64,000 nucleotides of DNA from Microbulbifer agarilyticus (GTDB taxonomy: Bacteria > Pseudomonadota > Gammaproteobacteria > Pseudomonadales > Cellvibrionaceae), in the NCBI RefSeq assembly GCF_001999945.1, contig NZ_CP019650.1:992001-1056000 (forward strand). Direction: 5' to 3'. Within the stretch, counting starts at the first letter, position 1. Every line of letters begins with the position of its first letter. A program made the translations under genes and the position numbers. Below, piece by piece: positions 45,787-54,404 of this stretch. Below the pieces are notes generated by a model that saw only the letters and a list, made by a program, of their open reading frames with translations, made no database searches and was not told where the DNA came from.

Positions 45787-47187
45787 ATGGGGTTGAGAGT
45801 CACTCCTGTCATCATGGCGGGTGGTACGGGGAGCCGCTTGTGGCCGGCATCACGACAGTTGATGCCTAAGCAGTTTTTGAGTTTGTTGGGAGAGCAGTCG
45901 ATGCTTGCCGAGACTTTGTCTCGGCTGGAGGGCATGGATTGTTCAGATCCTGTAATTATTTGCAATGAAGAGCATCGATTTTTGGCGGCCGAGACGATGC
46001 GGAAATGTGGCCAAGGCAATGCTCGTATCATCCTTGAGCCAGTTGGGCGTAACACGGCTCCTGCGATTGCTCTCGCAGCACTTGCGGCCGGTGAAGATTC
46101 CTTGTTGCTGGTGCTTGCTGCGGATCACGTAATTAAAGATCACGACGTCTTCCAGTGCGCCGTGACTGCTGCGGCTGAGAGTGCAAAGGCCAACAGTCTG
46201 GTTGCCTTTGGTGTTGTACCACGTTCTGCGCATACCGGTTACGGATACATTAAGGCCGAATCCATCCACAAGCCCTCCACGATTGAGCGGTTCGTGGAAA
46301 AACCTGATGCGGAGACCGCTGCTTCCTACCTCGCCAGCGGCGAATATTTCTGGAATAGCGGTATGTTTATGTTCCGTGCCCAGGCATACCTCGAAGAGCT
46401 CGGTCGCTACCGCCCAGAAATACTAGAATCTTGTCGCATGGCTATGGCAGATGCGAGTAAAGAAATGTGTTTCATTCGCCCCGAGGCCGACACGTTTAGT
46501 GCCTGCGCTGAAGATTCAATTGATTACGCTGTGATGGAGAATACGGACAAGGCGGTAGTCGTTCCAATGGACGCTCAGTGGAGCGATGTGGGATGTTGGG
46601 CAAGTATCTGGGAAATCAGTGAGAAGGATGACCGGGGTAATGTCGTCCGAGGCGACGTGATTGGTTGGAACAGTCGTAACTGCTATGTTGATGCTGGTGA
46701 AAGACTCGTTGCCACTGTGGGCCTGGAAAATATAGTCATCGTACAGTCAAAGGATGCACTACTCGTAGCCCATCGCGACAGTGTTCAGGATATTAAGAAG
46801 GTCGTAACCCATTTACAGGATAAGGGACGATCTGAATACCTTCACGATCGAGAAGTATATCGCCCTTGGGGCAAGTACGATTCCATCGATTTCGGCGAAC
46901 GAGATCAAGTCAAACGAATTACAGTAAATCCGGGCGCTAAGCTGTCAGTCCAAATGCACCACCATCGTGCCGAGCACTGGATAGTGGTCTCGGGGACTGC
47001 GCGTGTGACCGTGGGAGACCGGGTATCTCTGATTAGTGAGAACGAATCTACCTACATTCCGATTGGTGTTGTCCACTGCCTGGAAAATCCGGGTCAGATT
47101 CCTCTCGAAATGATCGAAGTTCAAACCGGATCCTATCTTGGGGAGGATGACATTGTGCGGTTTGAGGATCAGTATGGTCGTACTTAG
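45787..47187 (+). CDS. manC: Mannose-1-phosphate guanylyltransferase/mannose-6-phosphate isomerase (copy 1)
   Basis: Makes GDP-mannose, with a fused isomerase-type cupin. 466 residues. The nucleotidyltransferase part has [22 protein letters not shown] (about 11-32), [18 protein letters not shown] and WNSGMFMF. The C-terminal cupin has [11 protein letters not shown] and [18 protein letters not shown] second copy lies at 62415. GDP-mannose is either added directly or feeds further GDP-sugars; no phosphomannomutase gene is in the window. Confidence 0.95.
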   Translation: MGLRVTPVIMAGGTGSRLWPASRQLMPKQFLSLLGEQSMLAETLSRLEGMDCSDPVIICNEEHRFLAAETMRKCGQGNARIILEPVGRNTAPAIALAALAAGEDSLLLVLAADHVIKDHDVFQCAVTAAAESAKANSLVAFGVVPRSAHTGYGYIKAESIHKPSTIERFVEKPDAETAASYLASGEYFWNSGMFMFRAQAYLEELGRYRPEILESCRMAMADASKEMCFIRPEADTFSACAEDSIDYAVMENTDKAVVVPMDAQWSDVGCWASIWEISEKDDRGNVVRGDVIGWNSRNCYVDAGERLVATVGLENIVIVQSKDALLVAHRDSVQDIKKVVTHLQDKGRSEYLHDREVYRPWGKYDSIDFGERDQVKRITVNPGAKLSVQMHHHRAEHWIVVSGTARVTVGDRVSLISENESTYIPIGVVHCLENPGQIPLEMIEVQTGSYLGEDDIVRFEDQYGRT

Positions 47188-47287
47188 TACGTTAAATCCA
47201 AATTTTGCATTTTAACTATTAATTGGTTGTCAGGCTTTTTGGCTTGGCGACAAGTATCTTAAAAATAAATTGTTTTCGGGGGAGCTC

Positions 47288-50065
47288 GTGACGAGTCCAT
47301 TACAAGGCGCTGTAGATTTAGGTGAGACACAATCACAGACTGCTAACGAACCTGCGATAAAGATCATGGGTAGTATCGATGCGCTTGAAGCTGGTGTTAT
47401 TCGCGGTTGGGCCGCTGTGATTGGCGAAAGCGAACCAGTACCGCTGCAGGTCGTGGTCGATGATCGTGTGGTAGGTGCTGGTACCGCAAATATTCATCGC
47501 CCTGACTTGGTTGGTGCGGGAATAAATGATGGCGAACATGGGTTTGAAATCCCGGTTGATATTGTCACCTCACGTTCTGGAAACGTTGAAGTCACTTTGC
47601 TTCATGGTGAGACTTCCAAGCCTGTCGACCATCAAGCTTTTGAAGTCGTCGTGAATGAACAGGCGGTATTTGCTGAGTTGCTGCGAGTGCGTGACGGCCA
47701 TATCGTGGCGCGCCTTCAGGCGACGGTATCGGTTGGCGTAAGGTCTGTCACACTCTACCACGATGATCTGCCTATATTCTCCCGCGACCTTGATTGTACT
47801 GCTGAAGCTCAGGAAGTTCTATTGCCCATACCGGTCAGCTTACAAGATGGCCGGCCCAAACTGTTTAAACTGGGCATACACGGGGAGCCGAATGCTCTCG
47901 CGATGGAATGGTTTACAGTACATCCGGTTTCCACGCCCTGGCAATTTATTCGTGAGAGCTACCGCGAACCTGGCTTTATGTCGCGCCCTCCGCAGGCTGG
48001 GCATCGTTACGAGTCAATGAATTATCACCTGGAAGCACAGGCGAAAGCTGAGTCCGTGCTAGAAATTGCGGATTTAGCTACTGTACATAAAGTGATAGTT
48101 GAGGGCCATGAAGGCCGTCGAAAATTCCCGAGTTTCAATCTGCCGAAATTTGACGCTCCGCGAGTTTCCATAATTGTACCGGCGTACAACAAGTTTGAAC
48201 TCACATACCACTGTATCGCATCCATCGCGCTTGCCTATAACAAGGTGAGCTATGAAGTGATCTTAGCAGATGACTGTTCAACGGACGAAACGCGCTTTGC
48301 AGAGCAGATAGTAGGCAATTTAGTAGTATCCAGAAATCCTGAGAATTTGCGTTTTCTGCGTAGCTGTAATCGTGCCGCTGAAGAGGCAAAGGGCGAGTTT
48401 ATTGTATTCCTGAATAACGACACCGAAGTTACATCCTATTGGTTGGATGAGCTGGTGAACAAGTTGGACAGTGATCAATCTATTGGTATGACTGGTTCAA
48501 AGCTGTTGAACCTTGACGGTACGTTACAAGAGGCTGGTGGTATTGTTTGGGGTAACGGCGAACCATGGAATGTGGGTCGCAACGAAAATGCGTATACTCC
48601 TGAGTACAATTATGCCCGCGAAGTCGATTACCTTACTGGCGCTGCCATGTGTATCCGTTCCGATCTATGGGAACAGGTAGGTCGTTTCAGTGAAGAGTTG
48701 GTTCCGTGCTACTACGAAGATACTGACCTCGCTTTCAAGGTCCGTGATGCAGGGCTCAAAACGGTCTATGTTCCCCACTCTGTGGTTGTACATTTTGAAG
48801 GGCAAAGTCACGGCCGCGATGTCACTAAGGGGCTCAAACGCTATCAAGCGGTTAATGAGCGGACTTTCCGTAGCAAATGGTTCAAGGAGTTCCGCTACAA
48901 CGGTCAGCCCAGCTTTGAAGCATTGGCCCAGGAAAAAGACCGCAATGTTGATCAGCGCATTCTTGTAATTGACTATGCCAGCCCAATGCCGAACAAAGAT
49001 GCGGGTAGCTATGCTGCGGTCCAGGAAATCAAGCTAATGCTCGAGCTCGGCTTCAAAGTAACTTTTGTCCCCGAGAATATGGCACACTTCGGCAAGTACA
49101 CGGTTGAGTTGCAGCGCCTTGGTGTGGAAGTTCTTTATGCGCCTTTTTACACCTCCGTTCAGAACGTATTGGAGCGACGTTTACCGGAAATGGACGCGGT
49201 ATATATCACGCGGTATGAGGTCGCGGAAAAATTCATTGATCAAATCAAGCAGACCTCTAGTGCGAAGATTATCTTCAACAATGCTGATCTTCACTTCTTG
49301 CGCGAAATGCGCGGGGCCCTTAAAGGCGAACGGGACGAAGCGAAACTTCAGCAAGCGCTGGAGACCCGTGATAAAGAGCTTGCGGTTTGCAGGAAGGCCG
49401 ATGCCGTATTGTGTTACAACGCCACCGAGCACGCGGTAATTACATCCCATATTCTTGAGGCGGAAAAGTTACATATAACCCCTTGGGTATTGGAAGGAAA
49501 AAGTGAGGGGCCAGATTTTCAAAAGCGTGAAGGTATCGCTTTCCTCGGTGGATATAACCACTACCCCAATGTTGAAGCAGTAGAATATCTTGCCCGCGAG
49601 GTAATGCCACGCTTGGGCAAAAGTAGGCCGGATATCTGCCTATATGTTTACGGAAGTAATATGCCGGAAAGCTTTAAAGAATTTGAGGCCGAAAACATAA
49701 AAATGGTTGGCTTTGCTGAGCACTTGGATCAAGTGTATATGGGGCACCGAGTGTTTGTTGCACCTCTACTTTCTGGCGCTGGTATCAAGGGGAAGGTTCT
49801 CGAATCGATGGCCTATGGGTTGCCGACGATCCTGACTGAAGTTGCGTCGGAAGGGACTGGGCTCACCAATGCGGTTAGTGCTCTCATTGCTGAGACCCCA
49901 GATGCTTGGGTTGAGGCAATAAGTAAGCTTTACGACGATAAAATGCTCTGGAAAAGATTTTCAGAAAATAGCAAGGCGATAGTGCAGGAGCAGTTTTCAT
50001 TGGAGCATGGAGTAAGTCAATTTAAGAATATATTTTCGTCAATTGGTGTGTACTCTGTTCGTTGA
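47288..50065 (+). CDS. Bifunctional GT2-GT4 glycosyltransferase with N-terminal accessory domain
   Basis: 925 residues from a GTG at 47288, with GGGGGAG just upstream; a TTG at 47270 would add six. Three parts: an accessory beta domain (about 25-100) with GSIDALEAGVIRGWA, VVVDDRVVGAGTA and RPDL; a GT2 domain (about 290-520) with VSIIVPAYNKFELTYHCI, ILADDCSTDET, FLNNDTEV and the ED-type YYEDTDLAFKVRDAG; and a GT4-like domain (about 580-910) with RILVIDYASPMPNKDAG and GAGIKGKVLESMAYGLPTIL. It probably adds two sugars to the capsule chain. The accessory domain recurs in the proteins at 52254 and 53419. Confidence 0.9.
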   Translation: MTSPLQGAVDLGETQSQTANEPAIKIMGSIDALEAGVIRGWAAVIGESEPVPLQVVVDDRVVGAGTANIHRPDLVGAGINDGEHGFEIPVDIVTSRSGNVEVTLLHGETSKPVDHQAFEVVVNEQAVFAELLRVRDGHIVARLQATVSVGVRSVTLYHDDLPIFSRDLDCTAEAQEVLLPIPVSLQDGRPKLFKLGIHGEPNALAMEWFTVHPVSTPWQFIRESYREPGFMSRPPQAGHRYESMNYHLEAQAKAESVLEIADLATVHKVIVEGHEGRRKFPSFNLPKFDAPRVSIIVPAYNKFELTYHCIASIALAYNKVSYEVILADDCSTDETRFAEQIVGNLVVSRNPENLRFLRSCNRAAEEAKGEFIVFLNNDTEVTSYWLDELVNKLDSDQSIGMTGSKLLNLDGTLQEAGGIVWGNGEPWNVGRNENAYTPEYNYAREVDYLTGAAMCIRSDLWEQVGRFSEELVPCYYEDTDLAFKVRDAGLKTVYVPHSVVVHFEGQSHGRDVTKGLKRYQAVNERTFRSKWFKEFRYNGQPSFEALAQEKDRNVDQRILVIDYASPMPNKDAGSYAAVQEIKLMLELGFKVTFVPENMAHFGKYTVELQRLGVEVLYAPFYTSVQNVLERRLPEMDAVYITRYEVAEKFIDQIKQTSSAKIIFNNADLHFLREMRGALKGERDEAKLQQALETRDKELAVCRKADAVLCYNATEHAVITSHILEAEKLHITPWVLEGKSEGPDFQKREGIAFLGGYNHYPNVEAVEYLAREVMPRLGKSRPDICLYVYGSNMPESFKEFEAENIKMVGFAEHLDQVYMGHRVFVAPLLSGAGIKGKVLESMAYGLPTILTEVASEGTGLTNAVSALIAETPDAWVEAISKLYDDKMLWKRFSENSKAIVQEQFSLEHGVSQFKNIFSSIGVYSVR

Positions 50066-50092
50066 TCGTTGTTGGAAAGATTTGAGGTTTAA

Positions 50093-50818
50093 ATGAGAAA
50101 AATTATTTTTCATTATCATTTGTTCAAAAATGCAGGTACATCTTTAGATGCGGCATTTAAAGAAAATTTGGCTGTGGACGAGTGGGTTACAAGCGAATTT
50201 CCTGGGAATCCTTCCTTAAACAGAAAGATGGTCCAAGAATGGATTGTTAGCAACCCTAAAGCAAAGTGTTTCTCATCTCATACTGCTGTGCTTCCACCGC
50301 CGAATATAAAAGGTATAGATATATTGCCGGTGATATTTGTTCGTCATCCAATTGATCGTATTGCCTCGGCATATGCATTTGAGCGTAAGCAGGATGGATC
50401 TTCTTTTGGGTCTGTGCTAGCGCGCAATACGGACTTTAAAGGGTATGTTGAAACTAGGCTTGCTTTATTGCACGATCGGCAATGCCGAGATTTCCACGCC
50501 CAAAAATTGTCGGCAATGTTTGAGCAGGGCGACGAGAAGAGTAGAGCGTTTAGGGCTTTAGATGCTTTACCTTTTGTTGGTTTGGTAGAGGATTTTCAAG
50601 GATCATTAAAGACTCTTAACGCTATGGCTATTGATCGAGAGTACACAGATACTCCGCTATCGATAGTTAGGAAGAATGTCTCTCGAGCTTCAAGTGGAAC
50701 CCTGGAGGATAAAATTGATCAGATACGGGAGCAGCTTGGTGATGAACTGTATAGCCGTTTGATTGATTGTAATAGTATCGATCTCGAGATATTTGAGTAC
50801 TTAAAGAAAAACATATAA
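50093..50818 (+). CDS. Sulfotransferase-family protein (first copy)
   Basis: 241 residues, ATG after TTTGAGG. The N-terminal FHYHLFKNAGTSLDAAF holds the 5'-phosphosulfate loop (KNAGTS), and VIFVRHPIDRIASAY is the 3'-phosphate-binding motif with Arg and Ser. The rest is helical. It matches the Sulfotransfer_2-type fold that moves sulfate from PAPS to sugars. In the middle of the capsule glycosyltransferases it is the likely source of sulfate groups on the polymer. The stretch is AT-richer than the rest of the window. Confidence 0.8.
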   Translation: MRKIIFHYHLFKNAGTSLDAAFKENLAVDEWVTSEFPGNPSLNRKMVQEWIVSNPKAKCFSSHTAVLPPPNIKGIDILPVIFVRHPIDRIASAYAFERKQDGSSFGSVLARNTDFKGYVETRLALLHDRQCRDFHAQKLSAMFEQGDEKSRAFRALDALPFVGLVEDFQGSLKTLNAMAIDREYTDTPLSIVRKNVSRASSGTLEDKIDQIREQLGDELYSRLIDCNSIDLEIFEYLKKNI

Positions 50819-50858
50819 ATACTTTTCAACTTTCAGCTGGTTTCCTTGGGGGTGTTTA

Positions 50859-51947
50859 ATGTCTCGTTTTTTTTGTTTCGATGAGCTTCTCAAGGGTGAA
50901 GATCTTGATGTCGAAGTCGAAAGAAGGTGTCTTGTTGATGCTAAGAGGGAAGTCTCACTTTCAGCAAGATTAAAGGCCACCGGCCCTCGTTCTTCGACTT
51001 TTCAGGAAAAACATAGAGGTTTTTTTGTTTATCCCGCGTTGGGAGTTTTGGAAATTGCTGAGGCAGAGATATTGTGCACAGGCGTTGTTAAATCTAGATG
51101 CGGTTCTTATGTGGCAAGCAAAAACCAATTTTCTGAGGAGCAATTGACGAATTTTAGCTATAGCCCAGTAGGAATTCCTAAAAGAGTGTCTGATTCTGTC
51201 GTTCCGCTTTTGCGCCCAGGTGACCATATCTATGGTCATTGGTTGGTAGATATTTTGCCTCGTCTTTGGCTGTTGAAGCAGGTGTATGATTTTAAAGAGC
51301 TAAAGTTTCTCGTAAAGGAGTCTGTCCCTGCCTTCGCTTTGAGGCTTCTAAGCGCTGTGGGGGTTGGTAGTAACCAGATTTTAAAATGGGACGCTAAGTC
51401 TGGAGGCTCAATTATAGCGAAAAGGGTTGTGATGCCTACAAACCTTCGCTATGGGCAGGTTATACACCCTAGATTGGCGGAATACGCGAGTTGGTTAAAA
51501 GGTCAAATTCGCCCCTCTTCTCGAGGATTGGCGGGGGATAAAAAGGTATATCTCTCTAGAGGAAAATGGAGGAAGACCTCTAATGCTACTAGGGATTTGG
51601 CGAACTCCTCGTGTGTCGAAGAAATGTACATAGCGAATGGGTATAAAGTTATATACCCAGAAGAGTACAGTTTAGAGGAACAGGTTCGAATTTTTCATGA
51701 TAGTGATGCGGTTGCCGGGGAAGAAGGGTCTGCGTTGCACAACAATATTTTCATGAGAGAGGGAACTCTTGTTACTTGCTTTCGGGGTGAGCTAAATCAT
51801 TCTCTAATTCAAAGTACTTTATGTAGTGCCATGAGTCAGCGTTCTGAGCATGCATTCGGTAAAGTCGCAGAGGGAGTCGCGATTCCGAGTAGGACATCGC
51901 CGTATTCTGTCGATCTGGCGACGATCCGTGAGCTTATATCGAGTTAG
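50859..51947 (+). CDS. Glycosyltransferase family 61-like protein
   Basis: 362 residues, ATG preceded by GGGGG. The DUF563/GT61 pattern is clear in the C-terminal two thirds: YGHWLVDILPRLWLL (about 124-138), VYLSRGKWRKTSN, IYPEEYSLEEQVRIFHDSDAV and GEEGSALHNNIFM. The N-terminal 100 residues are less conserved. GT61 enzymes transfer xylose and other sugars in eukaryotes; bacterial members sit in polysaccharide loci. The donor is unknown. It follows the sulfotransferase by 40 bases. Confidence 0.82.
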   Translation: MSRFFCFDELLKGEDLDVEVERRCLVDAKREVSLSARLKATGPRSSTFQEKHRGFFVYPALGVLEIAEAEILCTGVVKSRCGSYVASKNQFSEEQLTNFSYSPVGIPKRVSDSVVPLLRPGDHIYGHWLVDILPRLWLLKQVYDFKELKFLVKESVPAFALRLLSAVGVGSNQILKWDAKSGGSIIAKRVVMPTNLRYGQVIHPRLAEYASWLKGQIRPSSRGLAGDKKVYLSRGKWRKTSNATRDLANSSCVEEMYIANGYKVIYPEEYSLEEQVRIFHDSDAVAGEEGSALHNNIFMREGTLVTCFRGELNHSLIQSTLCSAMSQRSEHAFGKVAEGVAIPSRTSPYSVDLATIRELISS

Positions 51948-52253
51948 ATTAATCATTTCCCGGTCGCGACCTTAAATTTGTTTGTCCATATGATTGAATA
52001 GTGTTTGTTCGATATCTGAAGGCACGTGGGATTCTGGACTCTATTGTAGAGCTTTACGAGTTGTATTTATGTTGCTCTGTATCTAGATTGAGGTCGAAGC
52101 TAGGCAGTCCATATTTATGAAGTGCGAATTCTTTTCGATTGATTTGTCAGTCTATGAACCGATTGTATAGGCTTTCAATTTAGAAGCGCATGTTTGTGGT
52201 AGTTAGTGTGTGGTCGAGTTTAAATTTCCGCACCGAATTTTGGGGTTTACCTT
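51948..52253. other. 306-base AT-rich gap inside the capsule locus
   Basis: No open frame of note and no clear terminator or promoter. The low GC resembles the flanking sulfotransferase and GT61 genes. It may be the remains of a recombination junction; this is only a guess. Confidence 0.4.
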
Positions 52254-53396
52254 ATGACAGTTCCGCGCGTTGGTGTAGCGGCCATATTCAAGAATGAGTT
52301 TGAGTACATTCTTGAATGGATTGCATATCATCAGTTGATAGGCGTAGACCATTTTTATATCGCAGATAACGTAAGTAGCGATTATTCGTCAGAGCTTCTT
52401 GAGGCACTTGACGCAATGGGAGTTATTACCCGAGTGTATTTTCCTCGGGTAGGAGATCAAGGGCCTCAGGCAGGCGCATATAATAAAATCCTGACTGAAT
52501 TTGGTGGCCAGGTAGATTTGATGGCATTTATCGACGCCGATGAGTTCATAGTTTCAACGAATGAAAAATCTTTAAAGGAACATCTCCAGCCGTTTTTCGA
52601 GTCGGAATCGGCAGGCGCAATGGCACTGAATTGGCGAAACTACGGATCTTCTGGGCATGTGCTGCAGGATTGTGGTCCGGTACTTTCAAGATTTACGCGG
52701 TGTTCAGAGCAGCATCACGACTTCAACCGGCACATCAAAACTATCCTGAAGCCTGCTAAGACTAAGCGGATGAACATACACGAGTGCGAACTAGTCGCAG
52801 GTAGGTATGTGATGGCGGATATGTCACCAGCAGAGTTTGAAGGCGATGTGGACTTTGGCCCGAAAACTAAGACGGTCTCCTATCCAGGATTGCGGATTAA
52901 CCATTACGTTGTTAAGTCGAAGCAAGAGCATATTGTTAAAAAAGACCGAAAAGGCTCGGGTGCTGGTAGTGCCGCTCGCCGTAAAGGCGTTGGCTACTTT
53001 CGTGGGCATGACTTAAATAGTGTGGAAGATAAATCCATGCTGGATTTTGTTCCCGGTGTTATCGATCGAGTGAACAGTTTAAGAGCTCGGTTGGTCGCTG
53101 AATCACCTTTTATGTCGTTTGGTGGTGGTCATGTGGATGTTAATGCTGATGTCATATCTGGTTGGGTTACCTCGGAAGTGGACGTTCCGCTAAGTGTAAA
53201 AGTTTTGGTCAATGGCCTGGAATATGTTGTCCCGGCGACACGCGAGCGCCCAGACGTTGTCCGTAAGGGGCTTTCAAATCGTTTGCGTTGTGGGTTCTGG
53301 TTTAAGCACCAACGCCCTTTAACACCTGATGACAAGGTTGATGTGTCGATTTTTGGGTCGCTTGCGGACTGCAAGGTCAATTTTGTTGAGCAGTAG
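52254..53396 (+). CDS. GT92-like glycosyltransferase with C-terminal accessory domain
   Basis: 380 residues. The catalytic part (about 1-275) fits the DUF23/GT92 type: VAAIFKNEFEYILEWIAYHQLIGVDHFYI at the N-terminus, FIDADEFI as the metal-binding DxD region, and INHYVVKS near 225. The C-terminal 90 residues (about 290-380) are a separate beta domain with GHVDVNADVISGWV, VNG and RPDVV, related to the N-terminal domain of the protein at 47288. It follows an AT-rich gap and its end is 22 bases from the next gene. Confidence 0.82.
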   Translation: MTVPRVGVAAIFKNEFEYILEWIAYHQLIGVDHFYIADNVSSDYSSELLEALDAMGVITRVYFPRVGDQGPQAGAYNKILTEFGGQVDLMAFIDADEFIVSTNEKSLKEHLQPFFESESAGAMALNWRNYGSSGHVLQDCGPVLSRFTRCSEQHHDFNRHIKTILKPAKTKRMNIHECELVAGRYVMADMSPAEFEGDVDFGPKTKTVSYPGLRINHYVVKSKQEHIVKKDRKGSGAGSAARRKGVGYFRGHDLNSVEDKSMLDFVPGVIDRVNSLRARLVAESPFMSFGGGHVDVNADVISGWVTSEVDVPLSVKVLVNGLEYVVPATRERPDVVRKGLSNRLRCGFWFKHQRPLTPDDKVDVSIFGSLADCKVNFVEQ

Positions 53397-53418
53397 GCTA
53401 AGCCGCAGAGTAGTAAAT

Positions 53419-54369
53419 ATGTTGTTTCGGCGGCGACTGGTCACCTCTCCTATAGTCTTTGTGCACATTCCGAAGACAGCTGGTACGAGTTTTCGAATCG
53501 GTGCGGAGAAATCTTTTCGTAGATCCCAGGTTCTCAAAGACTATGGGCGCGGTGCCCGTGCAACTAGTAGCCTGCTTGAAAAGCATGTCTATTCGGAAAC
53601 CGATCACTGGGCGTTGCGACAGAGTATTGTAAATGGAGGAGTGCGATTCTTAACTGGACACTTTCATGCATCTAAGTATGCCCCACTTTTTGATGCGGCT
53701 TGTTTTGTGTCCTTTGTTCGTCATCCTGTTCAGCGTTTGGTTTCAGAATATCATCACGCACAAAAGTATCACGATTACCAGGGCGACTTTCAAAGCTTTT
53801 ACCGCGCGCCCGAAAACACCAACCGTCAGGCGCGTATCCTTCGGGGGATTCCTTTAGGTGCATTTGGGTTTCTGGGGATAACTGAGCGCTATAATGAAAG
53901 TCTGCATCTAATCAATGAAATATACTCTACGAAAATCGGCGTTCTTGAAAAGAATCGCTCTGAGAGCAGTTTGGAGTTGAGCCAATCTACTCTAGATGAA
54001 CTGATTAAGCGCAACCAGCGAGATGTAAAACTGTTTGAAGTTGCATCCGACATGCTGACGTGGCGTTCAAAACTTGCCAAAGAATCACTTTCCTTTGTCC
54101 ACGGTGAATACTCCGTGTCGTCGCCTGAGTTGCTTCGAGGGTTTGCATGCATAAGCGCGAGCGATGCGCTTGTGCGTGTACGAGTGCGAGTAAATGGACG
54201 CGAGATTGATGTGGTTACTGCAAATGAGTATCGCGATGAGTTGGGTCTTTTGGGCCTCCCAAGAGGTGGGCATGTTGCGTTCTCATTGAAATTGCCACCT
54301 GGCGTTGATGTTAACCAAGTGTCTTGCGAGGTTCTGGATACGTCTCAGCCTTTGGCTCGCGTTTTCTGA
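53419..54369 (+). CDS. Sulfotransferase-family protein with C-terminal accessory domain (second copy)
   Basis: 316 residues from the ATG at 53419; upstream in-frame starts overlap the GT92-like gene. VFVHIPKTAGTSFR (about 13-26) is the 5'-phosphosulfate loop and FVRHPVQRLVSEYHHA the 3'-phosphate motif, as in the Sulfotransfer_2 type acting on uronic or hexose residues. The C-terminal part (about 230-316) has LLRGFA, RVNGREIDVV, YRDEL and HVAFSL, a diverged form of the accessory domain seen in the proteins at 47288 and 52254. With the copy at 50093 it predicts sulfation at two positions or on two sugars. Confidence 0.82.
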   Translation: MLFRRRLVTSPIVFVHIPKTAGTSFRIGAEKSFRRSQVLKDYGRGARATSSLLEKHVYSETDHWALRQSIVNGGVRFLTGHFHASKYAPLFDAACFVSFVRHPVQRLVSEYHHAQKYHDYQGDFQSFYRAPENTNRQARILRGIPLGAFGFLGITERYNESLHLINEIYSTKIGVLEKNRSESSLELSQSTLDELIKRNQRDVKLFEVASDMLTWRSKLAKESLSFVHGEYSVSSPELLRGFACISASDALVRVRVRVNGREIDVVTANEYRDELGLLGLPRGGHVAFSLKLPPGVDVNQVSCEVLDTSQPLARVF

Positions 54370-54404
54370 TCGAATTGTTTTGAATTTAGTAAAAGAATAT
54401 TTTG

